Of a stretch of DNA of 64,000 bases, positions 22,701-32,390 are shown in pieces. The stretch's first letter is position 1; the number at the start of each line of letters is the position of its first letter. The DNA comes from Rutidosis leptorrhynchoides (lineage: Eukaryota; Streptophyta; Magnoliopsida; Asterales; Asteraceae). The stretch lies in the NCBI RefSeq assembly GCF_046630445.1, contig NC_092341.1, positions 255,283,501 through 255,347,500 on the forward strand, in the 5' to 3' direction. The notes below the pieces were generated by a model. That model made no database searches, had not been told where the DNA came from, and saw nothing but the letters and a program-made list of their open reading frames with translations. Both the position numbers and the translations under genes were made by a program.

Positions 22701-24861
22701 AATATTCCCACACTTGAGCGTTGCTTGTCCTCAAGCAATATTGTCTTGAAATACTAGAATCACTTCTTTATTCTTCACACTTTGTACATCAGTGATTTCT
22801 ATACGGCGGTATAAACAATGGTAGTAACGATATGGTTTACAGTCCCACATGACTATAAAAATTTAGATCCATTAAGGAAATTGGATCTTTATGAAAACAT
22901 TTGATCTTTTGAAAATTAAATCTAGTTTTTACCCTAGATAAGTTTTCCGGAATAACCCTTTACCGGTGTTTGCAAAATATTTTTGTGGGTTTTGGTGGGT
23001 TTCAGATTTGAAAATTTTAGCTCAAAACTTGCTGTTTTGTGTCACCCACTTGCTAACCTTGTATTAGGAAAGCAACACGTCCAGTTTACTTGTTCCGTAT
23101 ATTACCTTTCGGTAAACTACCGTCCGGTTGTAAAGGAAAGCGTTGAACAAGCAACTGTTAAGGCAATGTCCCCTGACATGCTTTTAATTATGGTCTATAA
23201 CGTGTCGGACGCAATTACTATCCTTGGTAGGAGCAATAGTAAAGCTCACCCTTATAATTTTTCGGTCTGGCACAAGGTCCTGTCTTTGACCACTATGCAA
23301 CCACCGTTCTTACGGTTGACACCCGATTTAGTTCAGGTGACCTAATGAATTCCAGGTGAATTCCTAGGATTTTACGTTCAATGGTAATGAACGCATTAAA
23401 AATAGGGTTTTCAGAAAACAAATCGGTTTGTAATTTTTGATCAAAATATTTTCTCGTTTAAGCTCGAGTTTAGATATCATCGAATTCCATGAGTTTGTAA
23501 TTCTCAATCTTTAAGGTCAATCTCTAGGATTGAGTAATATCAGTCTTAAAAGCTGATTTTTAATCTTTAAGGAGATTATCCTTTCTGGGGATCTGATTCA
23601 TTAGTCTTATCCAGCTAATTTGCATGGTGCCCCCCCCATTGTACGAGATAAATCCTTCTCATGGTTAGGATAAATCTGACCACTTGGCGACCCTGTTTAA
23701 TGCTGAGGTCCGTGGATTTCCTGCTGATTTTAGAGATGACTTTTCTAGATTTTTCGTCAACCTACAGCTGGTCTGGACGACAACTTCATGACCTAAATCA
23801 AGAAGCGCGTTTCTTTTTCGGAAGACTTTACTTCCTTTTAATGATGGAATTGATTCATCGTGTAGATCCATCTCTTCTTTTCTTTTATCAGGTAAAATAG
23901 TTTAATTTAGTCCAAAGCAAAAGTATTTTCAGTTATTTGTTACAGATATATGTGACATATGTTTAAGATAACTTGGTAAATTTTCCCACACTTGGCTTTT
24001 ATTTTCCTTTTTATCGTCCTCTATTCCATTTTTAAATGAATTTTGACATTTTAGTTTGTTTCTTAATTTATGTTCTTTCTGAGATAACAATAATTTCGGT
24101 GTTTAAAACCTAGTTTTATCGTTCATAAATATGTATAAACATGATTTGAATTCATTTAATTGAAAAATTTTACTAGAATTAGGTAGTCAGTATATAAGAC
24201 TAGGGCTGTTCTTTTTTATCAGAGAGCACTAGATTCTAATACAACTACTGCTTTACTAGTATTTTTAGTCAGTATATAAGACTAGGGCTGTTCTTTTTTA
24301 TCAGAGAGCACTAGATTCTAATACAACTACTGCTTTACTAGTATTTTTAATGGTAACCAAGTGTATAAAGTAAAAAAAATTTAAAATCCGAAAGAATTTA
24401 ACCCCTTCCCACACTTAAGATCTTGCAATGCCCTCATTTGCAAGAAATCAGTAACAATTTAAATTATTGAGGGTGATTAGTGTGAAAATGATTAAATTTT
24501 TACCAAAGTTTCCAAATATATTGGCGTTTGTTTGCTGAATGATAAATGGTGCACATCATTTGTTCATTCCGTCTTGTTGTTATTTCACATATATTTTGCA
24601 TCTTGTCGTCAAAATTAGTTGCTTTTGCTGAACTTAATGCCAGTCTTTGAAAATGCGTTGTTTTACCCTGTTGTGTACATAAGATAAACTGCAAACATAT
24701 ATACATATTTTTGAAGTTTGGTATATTACCCCACATTCAAAAATTATTAAAGTCTAAGAATAAAAGTTAGATAATTATAAAAATGATTACAATATTAACA
24801 AAAGTATTAAACATATCAATAATTACAAATTACAAAATAAAAAAAAAAAATAATAAGTAAA
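22701..24861 (-). other. 3' non-coding region, second copy
   Basis: Parallel to 3380-5446, no gene. It differs by a local 82-bp tandem duplication at 24185-24348, absent from the other copies. Confidence 0.7.
24185..24348. repeat. 82-bp tandem duplication
   Basis: Two adjacent copies (24185-24266 and 24267-24348) of a unit beginning AGTCAGTATATAAGACTAGG. The corresponding site near 4856 and the one near 51157 have a single copy, so the duplication is specific to this copy. Confidence 0.85.
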
Positions 24862-25461
24862 CTAAGGATGATATTGGTACCAATAGGGGTTCCAGGCATA
24901 ACCATAAGTGCTATAGAATGCTTCGGCAGGGTCATACGTAGGATATGGTGGCTGCATCTCTATCGACCAAGGAGGGAAGACGGGTTTCGGTGTAGGAATA
25001 TAGTTTCTACCTATATGTTGGCAATGAGCTATGATCTGGTTCTGATGAACTTGCCAATCTTCAAATGCTCTCTGTCTAGCATTTTCGTATTCCTGAGAAG
25101 CTATAAACCTATGCATTTCTTGCATCTCATTCCCCCCTCCTACATTACCTTGTTGTTGGTTTCTCTCTACCTGTGGATGTCTACCATGGTATCGTACTGC
25201 GGCGTTATTTCGCCGCTTCAAAACTTTCGCACCATGGTATACATTTAAACCTATAGTATCGCGGGGTTCCGGCTCTTCTAGTAATAATCCCCCCCGACTT
25301 ATATCCACACCGAGATATTCACCAATCAAAGTAATAAAAATACCACCTCCTATTATGCTATGTGGTCGCATCCCCCGAACCATAGCTGATAAATAATAAC
25401 CCACACAATATGGTATACTTACAGCGCTCTGTGGGTCTCGAATACACATATGGTAAAACAA
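24862..25461 (-). CDS. Athila ORF-1 C-terminal part, second copy
   Basis: 199 codons, nearly identical to 5447-6046 (differences include E to G in SRGELLL and L to P in TPKLVF). It begins in the +1 frame relative to the upstream ORF at the same A6 run. Keeping the same split in both copies means the shift predates their separation or reflects how the protein is made. No independent function can be assigned. Confidence 0.6.
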   Translation of the reverse strand: MFYHMCIRDPQSAVSIPYCVGYYLSAMVRGMRPHSIIGGGIFITLIGEYLGVDISRGGLLLEEPEPRDTIGLNVYHGAKVLKRRNNAAVRYHGRHPQVERNQQQGNVGGGNEMQEMHRFIASQEYENARQRAFEDWQVHQNQIIAHCQHIGRNYIPTPKPVFPPWSIEMQPPYPTYDPAEAFYSTYGYAWNPYWYQYHP

Positions 25462-25468
25462 ATCCTGT

Positions 25469-26251
25469 TCATTTACTTTTTTCCTTGTTTTTACCCCTTT
25501 GTGTAATCGAATTAGCTAAAAACCTATGTATCACTCTTAATTCGGCTCTATCTATATCCAAATAAGAGTAATTTCCCCCTTTGAAACGGTGATGGCTTGT
25601 CATTTGACTCCACACACCGTGTGTATCAAAATTCTCATCTATCTTTCTACCGTTTAGTATCAATCCTCTACAATCGGCAGACGCTAACTCCTCAGGCGTA
25701 TATATACGTAAAGCCTGAGCCATGTCCAGTAAAGACATGTGGCGCATCGAACCGCCTAACAAAAATCTAATAAAAGAACGATCGGTTAAACTAGCTACCC
25801 GATCATTCAACTCTATACTACATAACAACTCTTCACACCATACTTTATATACAGGTCTGCGTATGGTGAATAAACATATCCAGTCATTAAAAGAAGAATT
25901 ACCATACCTCTGTACAAGTAATTCCCTAATTGGCCCGGCCAATTCTACAGCTTCTAAGGGTCCCCATTCTATGACCCTCGGTACCTCAACAACCTTAGAA
26001 TGAAGAGTATGCAAACCCCGTTGATATTTTGGATAATCTATCCAAAGTCTGTCAAATCTCAGGTTCGGGTGCAACTCTTCCAAATGCATATCAGAAAAGG
26101 TCATGACTGGATGAGGTACATCCTGCTTGTAGTAGTTATCCACCTCCTGTTGTTCCAAATTCTCGGCAGGAGCATTGCGGGCTTGGGATGAAGATTCACC
26201 CCTTTCATTCGTTTTTCTTGAGTAATTCTTAGATAGCATCCTTCTCAACAT
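25469..26251 (-). CDS. Athila ORF-1 N-terminal part, intron-less (spliced) copy
   Basis: 260 codons from the ATG at 26251. The first 14 codons correspond to exon 1 of the other copy (7471-7430) and the rest to exon 2, joined precisely at 26209/26210 with no trace of the 635-bp intron. The rest differs by only a few bases from 6054-6794. It is best explained as a reverse transcript of a spliced element RNA. gag-pol is absent from this copy: upstream of the ORF only about 145 bp of spacer remains before an opposite-strand leader fragment. Confidence 0.8.
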   Translation of the reverse strand: MLRRMLSKNYSRKTNERGESSSQARNAPAENLEQQEVDNYYKQDVPHPVMTFSDMHLEELHPNLRFDRLWIDYPKYQRGLHTLHSKVVEVPRVIEWGPLEAVELAGPIRELLVQRYGNSSFNDWICLFTIRRPVYKVWCEELLCSIELNDRVASLTDRSFIRFLLGGSMRHMSLLDMAQALRIYTPEELASADCRGLILNGRKIDENFDTHGVWSQMTSHHRFKGGNYSYLDIDRAELRVIHRFLANSITQRGKNKEKSK

Positions 26252-26396
26252 GATTTTAGCAAAAAATTTGGTGATTAACGGTTAAAAATTGGTATTTTTG
26301 AGGTGTTTTTGGGTGGTTTTTCGGGGTGTTTTTCGCAGTATTTTTTCTGTGTTTTGGGTTTTGGAGTGCACTGATCGTTCAGCTCTTTATATTTTT
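26252..26396 (-). other. truncated ORF-1 upstream region
   Basis: Parallel to 7472-7620 but divergent, ending in a poly-T run near 26390-26400 where sequence identity switches to the inverted leader fragment. Confidence 0.6.
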
Positions 26397-26575
26397 TTTT
26401 CTTTTTCGACCTTTTGCGACGAACTCTTTTTCTCTCTTATTTCTCGCCATTCTAGTTTTTAGGACTTAGAATTTTTTCTACTTCTTATCTAAATTTCTTA
26501 AAATTACGAAAATTTATTTTAAGTGGTTAAATTAATAGACATCAAAATTTTCTGGTTCGTAGTAATAGTTGGATT
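26397..26575 (+). repeat. inverted leader fragment
   Basis: Reverse complement of leader positions 15043-15221. It includes GACATCAAAATTTTCTGG and the CTTTTTCGACCTTTTGCG stretch. Its sense direction is plus, opposite to the ORF-1 it adjoins. The left junction is in a T-run; the right junction is one base before tRNA-like sequence. Confidence 0.85.
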
Positions 26576-26576
26576 A

Positions 26577-26648
26577 GTTGTAGTATAGTGGTAAGTATTC
26601 CCGCCTGTCACGCGGGTGACCCGGGTTCGATCCCCGGCAGCGGCGCCA
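26577..26648 (+). tRNA. tRNA-Asp(GTC) sequence, nt 4-72 plus CCA, captured beside an LTR
   Basis: Matches plant tRNA-Asp from position 4 to the 3' end: A-box TAGTATAGTGG, anticodon GTC at 26607-26609 in CCGCCTGTCACGCGGG, B-box GGTTCGATCCC, then GCAGCGGCG and CCA at 26646-26648. Plant tRNA genes do not encode CCA, and the last 18 nt are exactly the Athila primer-binding site, so this is primer tRNA copied into the element rather than a host gene. The first three bases (GTC) are missing, leaving the acceptor stem incomplete, so a functional tRNA is unlikely. Pol III box sequences are intact. Confidence 0.85.
26631..26648 (-). promoter_or_regulatory. primer-binding site for tRNA-Asp
   Basis: The minus strand reads TGGCGCCGCTGCCGGGGA, complementary to the 3' end of tRNA-Asp including CCA. 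Eight bases separate it from the LTR terminus at 26657. The same site and spacing occur at 60082-60099. Confidence 0.92.
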
Positions 26649-26656
26649 AAAATACT

Positions 26657-28028
26657 TGATGTCGTACGAGGTGTATATAAAATAGTTTATATTTTACTAG
26701 GAAAAACTATTAAATACGATACAATTTTACACAAGATATTTATTTATTTATAGAATGGATATACTTAAACCTTGCTACAACACTTATAGGCAGTGTACCT
26801 AATCGTACAGTAGTGTAGTTTTTAGTAAGTCCGGTTCGTTCCACAGGGAAATCTTTAAACAAAGCTCAACGCTATATTAGTTTACTTTTATAAAAATACA
26901 AATATATATATAAGTAATATTATTATTAAAAAGGGGGGTTTTTACCGTTTAATGACCGGTTTGTCGATTTTAAGATTTTAGTCGCAGTTAAAACCTAATG
27001 TAAAATATAAAATAAATACAAGACTTAAATTAAAGCGTAAAGTAAATAACGATAATGAAATTGCGAATAATAAAAATGCGATAAAATAAAATTGCGATAA
27101 TTAAAAAGTACGATAATTAAAAGTGCGATTAAATAACAATAAATAAAAGTGCGATAATTAGAAGTGCAATTAAATATAAAATAAAGGAAATTAAATATGA
27201 AATAAAAGAATTATGCTTATTTAAACTTCCGTAATCATGATGTTTGACGTGTTGATTTTAGTTTTATGCTCATGGGTTAATTGTCCTTTGTCCTGGATTA
27301 TTTAATATGTCCGTCTGGTTTTTGTCCATAACAGTCCATCAGTCATAAATATAAAGTGCAAGTGTCCTCATCAAATTATTCTTATACCCGAAGTTAAATA
27401 TTCCAACTAATTGGGGATTCGAATTGTAACAAGGTTTTAATACTTTGTTTAATGAATACACCAGGTTATCGACTGCGTGTAAACCAAGGTTTTACTACTT
27501 TGTTAACAATTACACCAATTACCCTTGAATGTAATTTCACCCCTGTTTTAATTATTCTAGTAGCTATTAATCCATTCCCGTGTCCGGTTAAATGAACGAT
27601 TATTCGTACATATAAATACCCCGCCCATCGTGTCCGATCGAGTGTATATGGTAATTTATAGGGACGCCCAATTGTAAATATTTATATTAACATTAAGAAA
27701 CTTTCATTTAGTTAAACAAATATAAAGCCCATTAATAGCCCATAGTCTAATTTCCACAAGTGTCGTTCTTTTGTCCAAACCCCAATTATGGTACAAAGCC
27801 CAATTACCCAATTTTAGTAATTAGCCCAACATCATGATTACTTCGTTTTAAATAAGCATAATAATAACTTAGCTACGAGACATTAATGTAAAAAGGTTGA
27901 ACATAACTTACAATGATTAAAAATAGCGTAGCGTTACACGGACAGAATTTCGACTTACACCCTTACAACATTCGCTAACATACCCTTATTATTAGAATTA
28001 TAATTAAAATTAAAATTAAAATTAAAAT

Positions 28029-28083
<55 letters not shown>

Positions 28084-28675
28084 TATATATTGAGAGAAGA
28101 GAGATTATAGATTATGAAATTTGATCAGAATTCGGTTTGCTTTATAGCCAGAGTTGAAATTTGGGGCTCCGCGACTCGCGGCAAAATCCCCTTCAAACTC
28201 CGCGAGTCGCGGAGAATGTATTTACAGCTCAGTCCTTGGAGTTTTCTCTGCCGACGGTTTTTTATATATAATATATATATAATTAATATAATTAATTATA
28301 TATTATATTATATTTATATACATAGTTAACTTGTAATTTTTAGTCCGTTGCGTCGAGCGTTAAGAGTTGACTCTGGTCCCGGTTCCGGATTTTCGAACGT
28401 CCTTGCGTACAATTTTATATTTTGTACTTTGCGTTTTGAATCTTGTACTCTTGTAATTTCGAGACGTTTCTTATCAATAATTGGAACCTTTTTGATTGTC
28501 TTTTGTTCTTTTGAGCTTTTTGGTCGTTTGCATCTTCAATTCGTCGAATCTGTCTTTTGTCTTCACCTTTTATTATTTAAACGATTATCACTTGTAAATA
28601 GAACAATTGCAACTAAAAGCTTGTCTTTCTTGAGGAATAATGCTATGAAATATATGTTCGTTTTTAGCATTATCA
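26657..28675 (-). repeat. Athila LTR, right (5') copy
   Basis: Begins TGATGTCG and ends CATTATCA, followed by the CGGCT target duplication. It differs from 1385-3379 at about six sites by eye plus a longer (AT)n run at 28034-28081. It carries the paired GC module at 28169-28212 and the same TATA-like box on the minus strand. Confidence 0.9.
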
Positions 28676-28680
28676 CGGCT
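28676..28680. repeat. target-site duplication CGGCT, right copy
   Basis: Follows the LTR terminus directly and matches 1380-1384. Taking one copy as native, the gypsy reading frame continues without a shift. Confidence 0.9.
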
Positions 28681-28884
28681 ACATTTAACGTTGCTGATTT
28701 GTCTCCGTATGTTGGTGATAATGAGGATGATTCAGACTCGAGGTCGAGTCTTTCCCAAGGTGGGGAGAATGATGCAGGATTGCCTAACAATAGCAAGTGG
28801 GGCCAAGTTTACCAACGTAGGTCCAAGAATGTTCAAGTGGGCCTGCAGGATTTCTTAGAATGGCATGAGATAATTGAAGACTGA
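28681..28884 (+). CDS. gypsy pol C-terminal tail, continuation of the frame left at 1384
   Basis: In phase with the codon ending at 1384. It starts TFNVADLSPYVGD, the expected sequence after the GPF module of gypsy integrases, then an acidic Ser-rich segment, and runs on past a polypurine tract into the putative LTR before stopping at 28884. Coding into the 3' LTR is known from some chromoviruses (CRM group). No chromodomain is evident. Confidence 0.8.
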   Translation, partial: TFNVADLSPYVGDNEDDSDSRSSLSQGGENDAGLPNNSKWGQVYQRRSKNVQVGLQDFLEWHEIIED

Positions 28885-29118
28885 TTGGGCCAGTGGTGAT
28901 TTGGGCCATGACTTGAAAAAGAGGCAAAGAAGACCTTTGGTTTACTCAACTATTCAGTTACCTATTATGTTATTTTATTTCAGTATTTAAGAAGTTCTTG
29001 GAGTGGTGGACTGATCAGTTTTTTCTGAGATTACTGTTATCATGAAATAAAAAATAGCCACAGGCTTCTTGTCTACATTGTTCTTGTTATCTATTTGTGT
29101 TCACCATAGTGTGGGACA
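28770..29118 (+). repeat. putative 3' LTR of the gypsy element
   Basis: Follows the purine-rich tract AAGGTGGGGAGAA (28757-28769), starts TGATGCAGG and ends GTGTGGGACA, directly before kinase-coding sequence. It contains TATTTAAG near 28984. The partner LTR lies outside the window, so the ends are provisional. Confidence 0.55.
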
Positions 29119-29591
29119 TTAGGATCCGTCAGAAACACATGTTACCATAATGGTAAAAGGTAGTCTTGGTTATATTGATCCCGAATATTGCAAAAGCCAA
29201 CATCTACGGGGAAAATCCGACGTGTACTCATTTGGAGTGGTTCTACTTGAAGTGTTGTGTGCGAGACCTGTAATTGATCCATGGGTGCCTGGAGAACAAG
29301 TGAATTTGGCAGAATGGGGGAAGATTAGTTATCAGAGGGGGGACACTTGTTGAAATAGTTGATCCTAAAATAAGTGGCGAGATTGACCCAAGTTGTCTAA
29401 GCAAGTTCGGAGAGGTAGCAAATTGTTGTTTACAAGAGGAAGGGAACAAACGACCCACAATGGACGAAGTCGTGAAGGGGCTAGATTTCGCACTAGAGCT
29501 ACAAGGAGGCGCCGCTAAGGAAAAAAGGGTTGGAATCATTGTTGTAGAAGATGAGGAAACTATTGTATCTCAACCCAATGAAGTTGAATAG
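29119..29591 (+). pseudogene. malectin-type (CrRLK1L) receptor kinase, 3' remnant
   Basis: Kinase C-lobe similar to the intact gene at 37426-39996. It starts at the aspartate codon at 29123 just upstream of the activation segment, through GYIDPEY, the [19 protein letters not shown] block and the NLAEWGK block. One extra G in a G6 run near 29335-29340 shifts the frame; in the shifted frame the rest (RPTMDEVVKGLDFALELQ and a short acidic tail) is open to TAG at 29589-29591. The whole upstream part is missing, replaced by the gypsy LTR. So this is a third tandem CrRLK1L, destroyed by transposon insertion and a frameshift. The 5' part may lie left of the window. Confidence 0.85.
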
Positions 29592-30076
29592 TTGAATCTT
29601 TCGAGTAGTGTGATAAGTTTTGGTTTACTCATTCATAGCTCCTAGGGTCAAGTTCCGACTCCATGTTCGTTCAGATGTTACGAATTCGTAAGTTATTGAA
29701 AAATCCATTTTGATTGCGGATTAGTTAACATTTTACATACATTTTGCAAACGAAACCTCTTATTTTCATATTTGTCACACCAAATTCTCTTGTAAATACA
29801 CACTGTAACTATGTGATGTCTTTGGCAATTCATTAAACACACCTTGTAAGAGTCGGATGCTTGAAACACTTTCATCAATACCGCATGAGTGGCATGTTGA
29901 TACCTTTAAGATCCCAAGATTCAAGAGAGATGCAAAATCTCGACGTACAAGGGGATCGAACGTGAGCCCATTATGGTAAAGACTTCCAAACATGGGGACT
30001 CAACTTCTTAGGTAATAGGTGTCATTGAACTATTAACTTGTTGGCTCCACAATATCTTTATGTATAAGTGTATAAG
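29592..30076. other. intergenic, no feature seen
   Basis: AT-rich sequence after the kinase remnant; only short frames without recognisable similarity. Confidence 0.6.
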
Positions 30077-30333
30077 TGTTAGAAAATAATTCATCACGCC
30101 TTGTGAAATTGATATAATTTGATATTTGTAGTACAATAAATAACTTGGATAGAAATTTAATACAAGGAAAGTACATTTACAATTTTCTCCAAGTACGTGA
30201 TCATGGTCATGATCACGTAGTTACATGTTGCCTGTCTCTAATACGTCAATACCCCCTCAAGCGAAGAGGTGTGACAATCCAACAGGAAGCTTGCCTCAAA
30301 AAGATTCAATCATCGAACGAGGCAGGCTCATGA

Positions 30334-30450
30334 TAGTGCTTCTTGTAAGGTTGTCCTAGCTTCACGGGTGGTGGACAAACCGAGCACGACATATAGTGCT
30401 TCTTCTAAGGTTGTCATAATGTCACGGGTGGAAGAATAACTGAGCACGAC
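30334..30450. repeat. 60-bp tandem duplication inside the TRIM
   Basis: Two diverged units starting TAGTGCTTCTTSTAAGG at 30334 and 30394, each ending near GAGCACGACA. Confidence 0.8.
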
Positions 30451-30606
30451 AGAGGTCGGCGCTGACATGGTGGTCGTACCATAAAAAAATAGCAGATTGA
30501 AGAAGAAGAAGAAGTGATATGTTAGAAGAGTGGTTCAAATTTGGCGGTGGTGTAAAGAGATGGCGGCTGGTGATGGCCTGACTCGGTCTCAGGAGTAAAC
30601 CCGCCC

Positions 30607-30618
30607 GCTCTGATACCA
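30607..30618 (-). promoter_or_regulatory. initiator-Met tRNA primer-binding site of the TRIM
   Basis: The minus strand reads TGGTATCAGAGC, immediately next to the LTR at 30619. Confidence 0.9.
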
Positions 30619-30724
30619 TATTAGAAAGTAATTCTTCGCACCTTGTGTGTTTGATGTAACGGATATTTATAGTACAATACATAACTTGGAGAGAAAAATA
30701 ATACAACATGAAAAGTGTATCTAC

Positions 30725-32348
30725 TGTGACAACCCGGAAATTTTCAACCAAATTTAAACTTTAATCTTTATATGTTTCCGACACGATAAGCAATATTTGT
30801 TAAGTTAAATTTTAAGAATTTTAAACTATGTTCATACATTCATTCAACCTCGACCAAGTTCTAACGATTCACGAACCATTAAACGAATATGATTATATAT
30901 GTATATGTGTATATATATTATAACTTGAAACGTAAACAAAATATTAGATTAAATACTTTATATGATTGTATCTGTTTCAAAATGTTTATCAATGGAATTA
31001 GAAGATAAGATCAAATAATTGAATTATCAGATATATTGAATTATGATTACAAGTCTCTGTTGAAAGGCCCACGTTGATTTGAGAAATCTTTCCATTTTAA
31101 CAATATTCGAAAAATGGTAAAGTGATTTATAAATAAGAACAAATTGTCAATCATTGAGAACTAGACAAAGGATAGTGGAAGATTGAATCTCATAAAGACT
31201 CGATTGATCTATTTAGTTTCAAGCGTACAAAAACATTTTCAGTTTAAAAAGAACTTTATTATTAAAACGTATATAACTTTTATAAATATCTAGAACCACT
31301 TTTGACAACTCATTACTTAACTAGTATGATAAAGATAACGATATTTATATTTTATTTTATTAAATATATATAACGATTTAAATTAATATTATATATATTT
31401 ATACGCGTATTATACGTACATAGTTTTATACTTTTACTATACTTAAACTTTATCTTTACTTTATTTTTACTTTACTTTAACTTTAATAATTCACTTTAAT
31501 AATTCACTTTAAGAATTCATACTTTAATAATTCACTTTAATAATTCATACTTTAATAATTCACTTTAATAATTCAAAAATCTATTATAAATAGAATTCAA
31601 TAGGTTTCATTATTTCATAGAAACTTGAAAATATTTTTCTCTAAACTCTCTCAATCGATTTACATATATATATTTACTCCGTATTATTTCAAGATATTAT
31701 TAGTATACGTAAAATATTACGACAGAGTGCTGTCCGAGTGATTTCGAAATTGTTTTTCGAGTAGGATAGGATTAAGGAAATTATGGGTTATAGCTATGGA
31801 GGTGATTGAGTATGGTTCATGGGTATGCTCGTGAGGTCAATATAGTGTTTATCATTTCTGTTGCGTCTACGTACCTTTCCTGCAATATTGAATCTCAATA
31901 TTGATACGTGAGTACTCATAATTTAACTTTTACATACTAATAGTGTATCCCTGACTAGTGCTCGAGTATTTAGGATTATGCATGCTTGTACTTTTGATAT
32001 TGCCCTTAGACAGGTTAGGTTGAATCTTGAATTAGTTACACTTGCGGTTGAGATAAGGTATAAGATATGCATGTCCTTGGAAAGCTAGCGAAAAATTAAG
32101 AACTTTTCCTTTAGATATCGAATGGTTTCGATGAACGGATTAGAAGTTATAATCAATTGAATTTTCGATATTTTTATTAAAAATGATTATTATTATCGTC
32201 GTTTTTATCGTCGTTCTAGTTTTATCTTATTATTATCATTATTATTATCTTTATCAATAAAAGGGATTTATCATTAAAAATTGTTATTTTTTTATTATTA
32301 CTATCGTTATTATCGTTAAAGTTATAATTAGTATTATTATTATTATCC

Positions 32349-32390
<42 letters not shown>

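Larger units (their letters stand above)
1385..28675 (-). mobile_element. composite Athila-type LTR retrotransposon, 27.3 kb, internally scrambled
   Basis: Bounded by two direct ~2.0 kb LTRs (1385-3379 and 26657-28675) and the CGGCT duplication, so it behaves as one integrated unit. A normal relative in this window (47753-62015) is 14.3 kb. Read on the minus strand the internal order is: PBS with captured tRNA, an opposite-strand leader piece, spliced ORF-1, LTR, divergent LTR, inverted LTR plus flank, leader without PBS, gag-pol, zinc-knuckle ORF, intron-containing ORF-1, 3' non-coding region, LTR. Assignment to Athila is from the tRNA-Asp primer site, ORF-1 and the FMDD reverse transcriptase. 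By eye the two outer LTRs differ at only about six sites apart from repeat length, so the insertion is young. Confidence 0.8.
1..29118 (+). mobile_element. Ty3/gypsy (chromovirus-like) element, right part, split by the Athila nest
   Basis: The right-hand part of a plus-strand gypsy element. The left end lies outside the window. Coding sequence occupies 2-1384 and 28681-28884; a polypurine tract and a putative 3' LTR follow. Everything from 1385 to 28675 is a later insertion flanked by a 5-bp duplication CGGCT. The element itself ends inside a receptor-kinase gene, since kinase sequence begins directly after 29118. Assignment to Ty3/gypsy rests on integrase motifs and the GPF-type C-terminus; the finer lineage (for example CRM-like or Reina-like) is not settled from this sequence. 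Confidence 0.85.

Noticed and set aside
26577-26648. Functional host tRNA-Asp gene
   Set aside because: The first three bases are missing, CCA is encoded, and the 3' end is exactly the element's PBS, so it is captured primer sequence.
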